Below, piece after piece: positions 19,971-30,798 of a stretch of DNA of 64,000 nucleotides. Source of the DNA: Hypsibius dujardini (lineage: Eukaryota > Tardigrada > Eutardigrada > Parachela > Hypsibiidae). Made by a program: the position numbers and the translations under genes. Below the pieces are notes generated by a model that was given only the letters and a program-made list of their open reading frames with translations, was not told the origin of the DNA and made no database searches. Location: assembly GCA_001579985.1 (NCBI GenBank), contig LRSR01012990.1, positions 1 to 64,000 on the forward strand, given 5' to 3'. How positions within the stretch are numbered: the stretch's first letter is position 1; the number at the start of each line of letters is the position of its first letter.

Positions 19971-20832
19971 TAAAAACTGCCAAAGCCGCTCCACCGGTAG
20001 CTCCAACGAGAATGGTTGCCGAGTCCGTTCGGTTTACCTTGATCAGCTCTTGGTTCGCTGCAGGCGGGAATCCCGGCACGACGGTTGACGCTTTCCAACG
20101 TTTTCCCGTAAACGCGAAGCTGCAGTTCTTGCAGCGCAGCTCCCCCTTTGTCGTATCTGCGATGTGCAACGTTACATTACCGGTTTAATAAACGAAGCAT
20201 CGGGTTGAATGCTGCAGTTTAATGAGGAACTATCGCGGCTGATGATGACGCATTCATCCTTCCCGACTGACACTGCAAGAGTCCCTGGCAAGTTTTGCCT
20301 GGTGAACCGTATAACGGTCTCCTCGGCCAATGGACCATAAATTGAAATATTTTCTAGCATTATTGGCTTGGTGCTATCTATAGAGTTTGCAGCCGGAGTT
20401 CTTTTCGTTGCATCGGGTTCCTCGCATGTCACCATTTGTGTAGTGTTGTTATCGCTGGAGCCGCGCATGCCTGTTCCATTTCGGAATGTCCATCCGCAGG
20501 TCGGATAGAGGGATACGCATTCGCTGCAGCTGAGCTAAACACAGCTCTTGTAAACTATCATGGAAGCTGTGGCAGTAGTGGCGGACTGTTGACCGTCCGT
20601 CACTTGGATTAGAACCGTTTGGTGGTCGTAGAATGGATGCCGCGGGTTGAGCCAGATGCTCGAGCGCAGTCGTCCCGGTATGGGACACTCAAGGACGGGG
20701 TGATCGTTCATCGTAACATGCCACACCGGTAGGGTCTGGTTACCTTTCGTGTGATTCTCGCGGCCGGGGAAAACACATCACGACCAAACTGGATTTGCCA
20801 AAGTCTGGATATCGAGCCAGGGTTAACATAGC
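19971..20832 (-). pseudogene. P remnant b: plexin-like exon 4
   Basis: The sequence follows exon 4 of the intact P genes: NDHPVLECPIPGRLRSSIWL, the PSI module (CSECVSLYPTCGWTFRNGTG), the IPT module (PIMLENISIYGPLAEETVIR) and CKNCSFAFTGKRW. A stop replaces the Asp-Gln of the first PSI cysteine pair, and other frame changes are present. It breaks off inside the membrane span (SATILVGATGGAALAV) and joins B3 exon 1. Exons 1-3 are absent upstream: intron 3 sequence runs directly into P upstream flank near 21,400. Confidence 0.85.
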
Positions 20833-21410
20833 CTGCAGAATATAGACGCCGGCAGTGTGGCACGCTATGGAGTGGAAACTATTCTCCATCGAGTGAAGTT
20901 GGGCTGACCGCCCCAACCTTCAAGGGGGAGGAGCAATCCGCAATCGACTCGGAAAAAACTAGACTAGACCTTAGCTTAAACGGAACAAGTGGAACCATAA
21001 AGTTTGATAATGTTTGATTCGTATTTGTTGTTCGTGTTCCATTTAAATCGAAGCATGATTGATGAAGCTTCGAGTAAACCTCTGCTCCCCTTGCTTTACT
21101 TTTGTATAAAGTTCCATTTAACATACAAGCCCAGGATGTCCAGTGGAATTTATTTATTTATTTCTTAAGCTCCTCGTTGGTTCCCTTTGTTTCTTTATTC
21201 CATTTGCTCACTTTTTTCTTTTGTTTGATTCTCTTGCCATACCTTTGTTTTTTTCCATTCACTAGTTATTATTATTATTTGCTTAATATTTGTTTTATTT
21301 TGTTCATACTGATTTACTAAGTTCCACGTTTGTTCCCTTTGTTTCTCTATTTGATTCCCTTGCTCTACCTTTTTTTTCCGTTTTTCTACCTACCTAAGGT
21401 GTACTGTCCT
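20833..21410 (-). repeat. P intron 3/intron 2 remnant with pyrimidine-rich tract
   Basis: GTTGGGCTGACCGCCCCAACC and GGAACAAGTGGAACCATAAAG match the introns at 25.05-25.25, 35.35-35.5 and 43.02-43.2 kb. The T-rich part (GTTCCCTTTGTTTCTTTATTCC) is a family feature of these introns and recurs at 25.35-25.55 and 43.9-44.1 kb. The exons expected here are deleted. Confidence 0.65.
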
Positions 21411-22446
21411 ACCCAGCAATTGGTGGACGATATACAAGCGCCCTTTTCGATTCGGAGTCTCAGCATCAGCAAAGAGAGCACAATGATCTCAGTGTGCGGT
21501 AGCAGAAAGTAACCTAATTTGCCTTGTTCAAACAAAGCAAACGTATTTACCCGGAAGTAAAGTCTGCTTTTTAACTCCCTTTATGCCATTACACGCTGAT
21601 ACCGATAAAATATTTATCTGAATTTTCGACGCCATCCAAACATGGCCAAGTTGGGAACACATTTTGTAATGAATGGTTGGGAATAGAGCAATCATGACTA
21701 CAGTATAACCATATCATGATGCCATATTATTATTGCCTTAGAAAATTGATGTTTAAGAGAGGGCGGGAAAACACCCAAGAGCTCGTTTAGGGTTTTTAAA
21801 TATTGGAACCAAGACTTCTCATGGTAGGGCCAGGGCTTAAATGCATTTTTTTCATGATTGAACAAAAACTTCAGTCTCTCCCTCCCTTATCATTTTGAAA
21901 CTTATAGGGGTGTTACTGTTGGGGTCTAATCTCGAGGGCCCCGGGATTTCAAAACATTTCCAAACACATGAGTTTCTCCATCAAATTTGAGCCACCCTTG
22001 AGAGTTTAGAACCTCCTAGTTGCACTCATTACTAAAGTTTGTATTACTGAACCCCAACAAACTTCAAATTTCATCGAAAAACTCAGGTTGTAGGAAATTT
22101 TTGTCTTCGCTCGTTTGGCACCTGCAGTCGCACATTCTTGGGATTGCTGTTTTCGCGACCGGGCGGTTGATAGCTTTCAAGTCGACCTTGCTTTTTCAGT
22201 GGCTATTTTATGATACGCTAATCATATATGACCTACTTACGTACCAGCCAATAAGGTCCCGGCCACGTATGTGATATCGTGTGGCTTAACTGACGATTAT
22301 GAGAGAGGGTGTGTTTTCTTAATAGTGTTGCATCGCTATCTGAACTCAATTTTGACCTAAATAGTTAGGTCGTTGTTGGGCATTTCACCTGCCGAGATAA
22401 CGCGATCAAACCATTAAGACTAGCGAACTTTATGCACAGTTAAAAA
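21411..22446. repeat. P upstream-flank copy (orphan)
   Basis: Matches the 5' flank of the P genes (CAGCAATTGGTGGAC; GGAACCAAGACTTCTCATGGTA; ACCTGCAGTCG; GCTATCTGAACTCAATTTTGACC). It has no exon 1, since the downstream part of this P copy is deleted. Confidence 0.7.
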
Positions 22447-23017
22447 AAGGCCGAGCCTCCGATGGCAGTGTGTCAAACGTACCCAATGTACCTATCTTAT
22501 GCAGATTGTGAAGACAAAGTTAGATAAACGTACTTACACCTATGTAGTAGGGGAATTTCGAATTTCGTAGGAGAATTTCGTAATTTCAAATTTCGAATTA
22601 CGAATTTCGTTTTCTGTTAGGGGAATTTGTATACAGTAAATGTCCTCTTATTTTGCGTACCTGACAGACGCGTTTGAACACGTTTGCTCCACGACGAAAT
22701 TGTTCCGAGACAAGGCACGCAATAGAAACGCGCCTGTGACCTAGGCAAAATAAGAGGACTTTTACTGTAGCGGTAGCGACCTATTATTTAGCGGGGGTGA
22801 AGTTGCCCAGTGCATCAGTCTCCGTTAAGCCTCTGCACCTGGCCACTACACGCGCGCAGCAGGTGCTATGCTGCAATTGGTCGACAGCACTGGCCGCTTA
22901 CGCCCACTTACGTCACCAGGAATCGATCGCTCGTGCTCAAGATTACACACACACACAAACATAACCCCGGTTAAAAAGGGTGTCAACTTAAAACACGGCC
23001 TCGCTGCGCTCGGCCTT
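22447..23017. mobile_element. Insertion in P flank, AAGGCCGAGC ends, with nested MITE
   Basis: Other flank copies read CAAACCATAAAGATTACGGTACGGCATCC, whereas here about 0.6 kb lies between the two halves. The insert is bounded by AAGGCCGAGC and GCTCGGCCTT in inverted orientation. Inside, 22,633-22,770 is a smaller element with CAGTAAATGTCCTCTTATTTTGC and its near reverse complement, flanked by TA, in the style of mariner MITEs. An ACACACAC tract and GAATTTCG repeats are also present. No coding region. Confidence 0.6.
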
Positions 23018-23275
23018 AATTACGGTGCGGCATCCAATCGAGAACTACTTGTACAAATTGTACTACTACACATTTTATATATGTAGATAGGGATTTATTG
23101 TACTGTAAACTAGAGCCAAACTTTAGTACTAGTACCAAGCAGACATTTACTGTATCAATTTTGGCGTCAGTTCTCATGGAGAACCGGAAAAGTGTGCCAC
23201 TCTGATATCAACAAGATAACCCATGAAAGGTAGAAGTTATCAACGGAAGAACCCATCGTAATATTATTAATGGAG
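23018..23275. repeat. End of P flank joined to C upstream flank
   Basis: To about 23,140 it is P flank (CTTGTACAAATTGTACTAC; TAGTACTAGTAC). From 23,150 it matches sequence upstream of the C genes (TTCTCATGGAGAACCGGAAAAG; AGTTATCAACGG). The C coding region itself is missing here. Confidence 0.65.
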
Positions 23276-23281
23276 ACGCGA

Positions 23282-23397
23282 GGTTTAAAAACCGGTCAAT
23301 ACAATAGCAGTGCTTTCGAAAGTTGTAGCGGTGATTTTTCATAGCCTTGTAAAAACTTTTTGTAGCAAAAAAAATCGCTAGCGACTGGTTTTTAAAT
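23282..23397. repeat. Conserved foldback element, copy 4
   Basis: GGTTTAAAAACCGGTC ... GACTGGTTTTTAAAT with a slightly shortened loop (the CAGTCTCCTT part is missing). Confidence 0.65.
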
Positions 23398-23605
23398 CTT
23401 GTATCTTACTAGTTTTCCCTATTCGATTTGATGGAGGGATGGTTCGAGTTGCCATCTGATTCACGCGGTACTCAGAAAGGGATTTCATGAGACATTCATG
23501 ACCGTAAGTGAAAATCAAGTGATCATGTACAATGGCACAATGCAAGTATACTGAGGTCTTAACAAAAGTAGAAGCATTGTCATTTCCGTACTTTTAGAGG
23601 CCCTA

Positions 23606-24709
23606 TCAATGCCGGGCGGGATCCCAGTCGATAGACGAAAAGAGAGAGAACAGTAATTGCTTCATATTCACGGCCAGGCGGTCATTACGGCTTTTGACGA
23701 ACGGACATGTAGGAAATAATCTGGTCCTTCGCATTGGTGCCGTCGCGCCAACGGCAATATCTCCGCCACACAAAGCACGCGATGGCCACAAAAACGCCAC
23801 AGGCGACCACCACCACCAGAATCCAAAAGTAATTGAAGTATTGAGCTGGTATTCCACCTGTTTGAGGAGAAGTCATTTAATTAGGAGACGATGTCGGCAT
23901 GGTAGTCATGTCTATTGGCGCATCTGTCGTGGCATCGGTGGGCGGTGATGTTTCCGATACCGCCGCGGTCACGGGGATCTCGGTTTTGTCCCCGTAAACC
24001 AGTTTAAACCCCCGAGAACAGTCGCGAGGAAGGACTGGGGAGTTGCAGCAGTAGACGTCAGCGCTGAGCGAGATGTTTTCCAGCCACGCCTGTGGGTACC
24101 AGTACCATGGCGGAAATGCCGTTGCAGTGTCCTGTGGGTAGTTTTGCTTAGATGAGAAAGTCTGCCGTTGAATTAAATAAAAATGATTTATTTAAATTAA
24201 CAAAATTTTTTATTGCAAATTAAATCATCTTTAATTTAACTGATTAACTAATTTACAATTCCACACGTAACAAGACCTCTGATTTCGAATTAAATGAGAG
24301 TTAGTTTATTTAAAGATATTATTTCAAGATATTATTACTTTACCTGCGGGTTCTCGACGGATGTTTCTGGGCCGTCCAGGTTAATTGAAATGTCCCCAAA
24401 GCCGATTGCGGTGCTGTCGAGCTGTCGCAACCGTATACTGTTCACGTTGCAAAAGTAAAAAGTGTGGCCGCGCTGACAAGCCAGAATCTGCTCGTAGTTA
24501 TGACCGACCGGAAAGGCGTGCTGTTCCTTGTGGAGGGGAACCAGAATGCCGCTCTTCACCTGCCTGATTTGTTTCTCGTCTTTTTCCGATCTTGGGCCAG
24601 CTTGTTCCATTTCAGCGCAATCGATACCGTTTATCTTTGCGGGAGGGGTGGAATTCATAGTCAAGACGGGTTGGAGAGAGAGCATCGCAGTCACCAATAC
24701 GGTAATCAT
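23606..24709 (-). CDS. B4: B family copy stopped before the membrane span
   Basis: Exon 1 runs 24709-24344 and exon 2 starts at 24131 after a good CCCACAG acceptor. The family start ATG (MKS) is ATA here. The next ATG (MITVLVTAMLSLQPVLT) still gives a signal peptide. Cysteine motifs are intact (DCAEMEQAGPR, ACQRGHTFYFC, DVYCCNSP, RDCSRGFKLVYGDKT). In the stalk, SSPASM becomes SSPN-stop at about 23,879. The frame beyond is still open and encodes a span (YFWILVVVVACGVFVAIACF) and a tail to 23,606. As written the product would be secreted without an anchor. Either this is a soluble form or an early pseudogene; the intact downstream frame suggests the stop is recent. Confidence 0.55.
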
Positions 24710-24769
24710 GGGCAAGAGATGCTGGCTTTTTATTTTAAAAAAGATAGATATATAAAAAAGTGCGTTCAA

Positions 24770-25567
24770 CAACAAAATACGTTGGTCGGTCAGGGTGGGG
24801 TTAAACCGGAAACATGTCTGACGAATCGTGCACCTAATAAAATTTCAACATAAAAAAAACCAATCTGATTGCACATTAGGGCACACTACCTGTTCTCTAA
24901 AATACACCATCCGCAGTTCTCCATCCTTGAGACTATACATTGATCACAAGTCGAATAAGATGAACAGGAATTCAAAGGCAGACGTACAAGCTAGAAGACG
25001 ACATAGAATTAACATGATGTCCTCTATAGTTCTGTGCTGCCATTAGTTTGGAGCTATGGTCGATCGAGTAAGGTTAAGCTGACTGTTCCAACCTTCAGGC
25101 GAGAGGAGCAATCCGCAATTGATCCGTAAAGATCAGACTAGACAGGCTTATGCTTAAATGGAACACGTGGAACCATAAAGTTTGATTACGTTTGATTACG
25201 TTTGATTCGTATTTGTTGTTCTTGTTCCATTTTAGTCGGAGCATGGTTGATGAAGCTTCGAGTAAACCTTTGCTCCCCTTGCTTTACCATTATTTGTTGT
25301 TCCATTTAACATGCTAGTCCAGGATGTCCAACGGAATTTCAACTAAATATGTATTTCTCAAGCTCCACGTTGGTTCCCTTTGTTTCTTTATTCCATTTGC
25401 TCACTTTGTTGCTTTTGTAAGGTTACCTTTCCCTACCTTTGTTTTTTGTTTCATTTGACACTGTAAACCCAGAATGGCTTGTAGAATTTTAAACTATATT
25501 CATGTTTAAATTTACATTTTTGTTCCATTTGTTCTATATTTCAAGCTTCTGCCATCTCCAAACGTAC
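24770..25567 (-). repeat. P intron 3, copy joined to B4
   Basis: CGTTGGTCGGTCAGGGTG to GAATTAACATGATG and on through the pyrimidine-rich GTTCCCTTTGTTTCTTTATTCC is intron 3 of a P gene. B4 occupies the place where exon 4 should be. Confidence 0.7.
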
Positions 25568-26931
25568 CTCTTTCTCTCTCAGGACGTCAACCGCGACATC
25601 CTTGTTGCTTATGGCTACCGCGAGGATTTCGCCGTCTTCTCTCAGGAAAAACGGAAACGAGGGCTGCTTCACAAGGCTCTGCACCTTAGCAGGGAATAAG
25701 GAGACGCTCATTACACGTGAACACGACAAACACTTGGCATATCACTAGCATTTGCATCAAACCTGATTCAAGAGATGAACGGTAAGCTGATGGCGGTACA
25801 GGATGATGATTTGATCGTCGATGCGGGTAGCAAGAACTACCCCCACGTGGCCTTCAGAAAAGACCGCCGTGCACAGTCTCCGTCGCGGGGTCATGTCTGA
25901 CTTTTGTACTGACAAAGGTGTGTGTTCATGACAGCTGCAGGTCAACGCAAACAGTTCTTGGCCTTCACAACGGTTTGTCATGAGGAAAAGACCAGTACCG
26001 CCGACAATGGAATTTATGCCGGACACGGTTCTCTCCTGTTGCGCTAACTCAGTCACTGCGGCAAAGTCGCGCTTCTCGGTTTTGAATTTGTAAATCATTC
26101 GGCCAATCCGTCCAGTTCCAGTCCTAACAGGTGAGAACATCGGACATCCTCCGGAAGCCTTTAATGAAAGCATTTCTCGTTCCGCAGTTTCCCAGGGGCC
26201 AAACGGTTGGTGGGGTAAGTGGGTCTCATTGACGGGCGTGAATGATACAGCAGTGGAGCTTTCGCCGATGGTGAAGGCCGTTCCGCCCATTACATGCTTT
26301 CGAAAATACACAAGTTGTGGATGGAAACCATCTTGACTGTTAGCCTGATGAAAGTCGTTGCAGAAATCGACTGTCTGAAACGGTGAATATATTTGCCGAA
26401 AGCGATTGGTATTGGGCCTTGTTAGTGATATATTTAGGTAAAAGTAAAATCGACAGGCGGGGCTCTATATGCGAAATCAGCTACTCAATAGGCTTATTAG
26501 GGGGTCAAATTCAATGATCCGTAATAGGCAACCAACTTTGGCATTATTCTATAGTAGAATTCGCATTTTCAGCAGCGCCGGCATCTAATTCGAAACTTTA
26601 AAAAAGCGATAATAAAGGTGGCTTAAAAATCTTTTCCTTAATTAGGAAAGAGGGTAAAATGAATGCCGTGGCCACTGCCAAGACTCACCTTCCTCGTCCA
26701 TCGGTTCGCATTGTGTTGTAGATCATGCATTGACGCATTCAGCACAACTGGTGTTGAGCTGTTGTCTCGGCAAATAAGATAAATCCCGATGTCTTCATTA
26801 AACACCACAACGGCGGAATGTCCATCAAGCGAAAAATTGTGAAGGACTCGGCAGTCATAAGTGGTCATCAGCAGCATGGTGGACAGGCCCAGCACTAGAG
26901 CCGGCCGAACGCTCAGTCGATTTTCATACAT
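25568..26931 (-). pseudogene. P copy c: exons 1-3 only
   Basis: Exon 1 (26931-26689), exon 2 (26374-25763) and exon 3 (25684-25568) are all open with standard splice sites. Exon 2 is 204 codons instead of 256-258, because an in-frame block is missing between CHGHTPL and KSDMTPR. That block covers LLMNATAANAEFDNG and VCSFDIFHVLNTTAG in the other copies. Exon 4 with PSI, IPT and membrane span is absent; intron 3 leads to B4. If transcribed, it could give at most a partial sema-like product. Confidence 0.75.
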
Positions 26932-28110
26932 GTCGATTATGCGAGTCTTTCCTACTCAGCAATTGGTGGACAATATACAAGCGCACTTTTCGATTCGGAG
27001 ACTCAGCATCAGCAAAGAGCACAATGACCTCAGTGTGCGATAGCAGAAAATAACCTAACCTGCATTTGGTAAACAAATCAAAGGTATTCGGCCAGAAGGG
27101 AAATGTGCATTTAACTCCCTTTTATGCCATTACACGCCGATATCATTAAATTATTTATCTGAGTTTGGGACGCTATTCCAACAAGGCCAAAATGAGAACA
27201 AATTCTGATTGGAAATAGACCAATCATGACTACATTATAATCATATCACGCTGCGAAAAATATTATTCCATTGGGAAAATTGCTGGTTTAGAGATGATGG
27301 AAAAAGACCCAGTGGCTCGTTTAGGGTCTTTACAAATCGGAACCAATATCTCTCATGGTAGGACCAGGGTTGAAATGCATTTTTTCACGATTGAACAAAA
27401 ACGTCTGCGTCTCGTCTCTTATCATTTTGAAACGTATAGGGGTGTTACTTTTGGTCTCTGATCTCTAGGGCCGCGAGATTGAAAACATTTCCAAAAACAC
27501 GAGCTTCTCCATCAAAATTGAACCACCCTTGAGAGCTTAGAACTTCCTAGTTGCACTCATTATTAGAGCATATATTGGACCCCAACAAAGTTCAAGTTTC
27601 ATCGAAAAACTCAAGTTTTAGGGAGTTTTCGTCTTCGTTGGTTTGGAACCTGCAGTCGTTTATTTTTGGAATTGTTGTTTTCGCGACCGGGTGGTTGACC
27701 TCGCTTTTTCGATAGCTATTTTATGATACGCTTAATCATACATGACCTACTCTACCAGAGAACCAGCTATAAGGTCCCAGCCATGTATGCAATAATGTGT
27801 CGTCTAACTAATAATTATGAGAGTGTTTGCTTGATACTGTTGCATCGCTATCTGAACTCAATTTTGACCTAAATAATTCGGTCGCTGTTGGGCATCTCAC
27901 TTGCCGAAATGACTCGATCAAACCATAAAGATAACGGTACGTCAATCAATCGAGAATTGCTTGTAAAGATCGTACTACAGCATATTTTATACATGTAGCT
28001 ATGGATGTACTGTACTTCCCTCTTCCGGAGTAAGCTGCATTCATACTTTAGTTCTGATACTAATACAGTTTATGTACCGCATACTGAACTATTTTTCGGG
28101 CAATCTTTCT
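26932..28110 (-). repeat. P upstream flank, copy of partial gene c
   Basis: Upstream region of P copy c, matching 32.14-33.67 kb inverted. It includes TTGGTGGACAATATAC, GGACCAGGGTTGAAATGCAT, ACCTGCAGTCG, TCGCGACCGGGTGG and ACCTAAATAATTCGGTCGC. No coding region. Confidence 0.7.
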
Positions 28111-28330
28111 TCATCCCAAAACATTAGGTTGGAGCCGGCAATAGTGCTGGGCCTATCCACCATGCTGCTGGAGGACATCAGGATTTGCCTAATTTCCGAG
28201 GCAACAGCTCGACACCATTTGTGTTGAATGCGTCGTTGCATGATCTTCAACACAATGCGAGCTGATGGACGAGCAAAGTGAGTCATGGCAGTGGCCACGG
28301 CATTGAGTTTACCCTCTTCCCTAATTAAGG
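28111..28330 (+). pseudogene. P remnant d: plexin-like exon 1
   Basis: GGCAATAGTGCTGGGCCTATCC through GTGTTGAATGCGTC and GATGGACGAGCAAAGTGAGTC follows P exon 1, but a middle block is deleted (TATCCACCATGCTGCTGGAG joins ACATCAGGATTTGCC). It lies head to head with copy c across a shared flank. Intron 1 sequence continues to 28,570 and then meets an inverted MANBA fragment, exactly as at 5.4 kb. Confidence 0.75.
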
Positions 28331-28574
28331 AAAAGGCATTTAAGCCATTTACATTATCGCTTTTTTAATGTTCTGAATTAGCTGTGGCGCTGCTCAAAAT
28401 GCGTATTGTACTATAGAGTAATACCAAAGTTGGTTGCTTATTACGGATCATTGGATTTGACCCTCTAATAAGCCTGTTGAGAAGCATATTTTTCCTCATT
28501 TTAAGGCAAGTAAAGCCCCGCTTGCCTATTTTACTGCTACCTGAATATGTCACCAACAAGGCCCAGTAGCACCA

Positions 28575-28930
28575 CGGCTAGTTTTACTCTTAGTATCCTC
28601 GATGAGGGTTCCATTTTTTTACCGAATCCGTGTAAATGTTCCCTGGTACTTGAGCGGAATAGACGGAAGCGTCTGCCAATGGAAGCGATAGAAGGCGCGA
28701 TACCTGCGTTTTAAGCTTGGTCATAATTGATTTAGTTGCAGGCATTATTTGGGATTTACCTTTTGGACCTGAGCGGACTAGTTATTCTCCATTGAGATCC
28801 AAAATAAAGTTTGGCCTTGATGCCATCAACAGCAAAGTTTAAAACAACAACTTGCTGCAAATTGAACCACATTATAGTCAGCGGGATTTTTTCACGGGAT
28901 TAGAGTAGTTAAGCAAAAAAAGTGCACTGG
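28575..28930 (-). pseudogene. Second dead copy of beta-mannosidase 5' end
   Basis: On the minus strand it follows MANBA exon 1 (near 28,870: CAGCAAGTTGTTGTTTTAAAC, then the TTTGCTGTTGATGGCATCAAG codons), the donor region GGTAAATCCC, intron 1 and exon 2. The start codon and several codons are altered, and exons 3-8 are missing. At its upstream edge it fuses to the truncated end of E1 near 28,940. Confidence 0.8.
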
Positions 28931-28944
28931 CTGCTAAATGGAAT

Positions 28945-29538
28945 TTACTCACACAGGCAGAGCAGTAAATTTATCAGTGTCACCACCGCGGAAGCACATC
29001 TCATCGCCACATTGCCCTTACTGCTGACGAGCCGCATCCCGTAAAATTCCAGAAAAGTCGCTGACACCAGCAATGCAATGACCGCGAGGTTGAGAATCAT
29101 CAGACACATCGGCGCTGACGTACGACTACCAGCGAGTTGTTGCGAGCCCACATCCCACAGGCAACGAGTCCACCTTCCACAGGCAGCGAGTCCATATCCC
29201 ACAGGCAGCGAGCCCACATCCCACAGGCAGCGGATATAATAAGCGGTGAAATAGACGGTCAGTCCGAGGATGATCACAGTTTGAACTGCCACCGCGTAGT
29301 CACTGAACATGAAAGCTTCCTGCCTTTCGGATGAATTCGAACGAAGTGTTGATCGGTTGTTTGAGAGCCCGAGTTCATCGACGAATCCGCCGAATCCGGT
29401 CGTAGTTTCGGGCCGACGGAATACAATAACGGTGAGTGCGACGACGGCTAGAGAAAAGTTCGCTATCCTGATGATGAAAACGGGAAAGCCGGTTGAGGTC
29501 TTCTCCCTCTTCTGTGGTGGAATGAGGGTACCAGCCAT
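28945..29538 (-). CDS. E1: four-span membrane protein, C-terminally truncated
   Basis: A single open frame of 197 residues with four hydrophobic segments: about 20-40 (FIIRIANFSLAVVALTVIVF), 79-102 (YAVAVQTVIILGLTVYFTAY), 144-166 (CLMILNLAVIALLVSATFLE) and 178-196 (CASAVVTLINLLLCLC). The loop between spans 2 and 3 is lengthened by tandem copies of a CLWDVGS/AACGRWT unit. The layout is like four-span MARVEL or tetraspanin-type proteins, but no family motif was recognised. The frame ends one codon after span 4, where the sequence joins the MANBA fragment. E2 continues for about 45 residues beyond this point, so E1 has probably lost its tail. It is divergent from D1, with about 1.26 kb between the start codons. 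Confidence 0.55.
   Translation of the reverse strand: MAGTLIPPQKREKTSTGFPVFIIRIANFSLAVVALTVIVFRRPETTTGFGGFVDELGLSNNRSTLRSNSSERQEAFMFSDYAVAVQTVIILGLTVYFTAYYIRCLWDVGSLPVGYGLAACGRWTRCLWDVGSQQLAGSRTSAPMCLMILNLAVIALLVSATFLEFYGMRLVSSKGNVAMRCASAVVTLINLLLCLCE
29130..29240. repeat. Short tandem repeat in E1
   Basis: CCCACAGGCAGCGAG-type units of about 23-27 bp repeat four times and encode the lengthened loop of E1. Confidence 0.8.
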
Positions 29539-30643
29539 AGGGACACCTCAGACATTTAAGCTGGTTATCAGTCATATTGCACTTTTCCGCGTAGTTTCAT
29601 GTTATCATAACAGGAAAACGGTAATATATGTCGAAATTAATAGTAAAATTCGATCAACTAAAACATCAATGGGAAGTTTTTTGTGAGCCTATTTGTATTA
29701 TTTTGCGATCGCATTTGCCAATTAATGGGAACAGTAAGTATTGTCGTTCCACCGACAAAATGGTAGAGAGATCACCATGCCCGTTTCTGAGCTGGGCTGA
29801 CAAGTTTTCTACTTTCTTCGGCGCTCAGATGCTGCGGTTTTATTTCCAATTTATTACCTTTTGCCGTTCGTAAGGGGTGAAGATTTTAATTATAGGGCTG
29901 ATTGTGACGGGTGGCCTTGAGGCTGACTTTTGAACCGCCTCCGTGACGGTACCTGTGAGCCTTAAAAGTTCTGGCACTTGCTTATGGCGAATCGTTCGGC
30001 ACTTAAGTGCCGAACACAATTGTGTTCCTTTTCGCGTCAATCATGATTTACCTAACCGGAAATGGTTGTATTTTAGAGCCCTTCAAAAAGAAAAAAACAC
30101 TGACACTACTGGGCTGACACAAGTACTACAAAACTCCAAAAATCGCTGTAAATATGTATTTGAAATTGATAAATGAAGCAGACGAATAATAAATAATGGA
30201 ATCGTAATCATACATACAAGACATTAAATACGTCATAGAACTCAGGTTCGTACGATTGTACATGAAGGCGAGCAATACGGTAGTATGATCACGTATAGCG
30301 TACCATAGCCGTACCGTAACTCAACTTTCTAAATATGGATCCGTCGCCCATAAAGTGAAAAACCGTTTCAAACTTCCCAATGCAACAACTCACGTTTTAT
30401 GGTCAATGTAGTAAAATCGAAGTGTAATTCCGCCTGTTAAAAGCGGAAGTATTGTACACCCATTGAGAATTTGAATATTTTACCAAGAAAATAGTTGAAT
30501 TACCCAAGTGCCCGGAAACCGACAAAATTCAATGCACCATTATCATTCCTCATACATTTAAATATACTTTTTATATTTCCCTTTCCTGGACCATGCACGA
30601 GTGGACATTTCTTTTCGGTCCGAACATTTACAGTGTAGTACAA
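29539..30643. promoter_or_regulatory. Bidirectional D1/E1 intergenic region
   Basis: Lies between the divergent E1 and D1 genes and matches 50.1-51.08 kb inverted, and 6.8-7.5 kb. The match covers most of its length, including GTGCCGAAC and CCATTATTTATTATTCG. No coding region. Its conservation may reflect recent duplication or shared regulation. Confidence 0.5.
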
Positions 30644-30654
30644 TATATATAAAA
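30643..30654 (+). promoter_or_regulatory. TATA box of D1
   Basis: ATATATATAAAA about 147 bp before the D1 start. D2 has TATATAAA at almost the same distance (49,942-49,949, minus strand), and so does the D remnant near 6,800. Confidence 0.6.
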
Positions 30655-30798
30655 CGAAAAGTTCGACTTCCAACATATCCTCCAACCGAAGAAGTTTCCT
30701 CTTTACCTCCCTAAAGATTTCAAAGGTTTGGAATAGCGTCTGTTCATCGTTGGGTCGCTACTCCAAAGGACCGTGCTGATCAACCGAACTGCTTCATC

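Noticed and set aside
21102-21512. Forward frames rich in Phe/Leu/Tyr resembling membrane spans
   Set aside because: They lie in the T-rich intron tract of the P family, which is not conserved as protein between copies.
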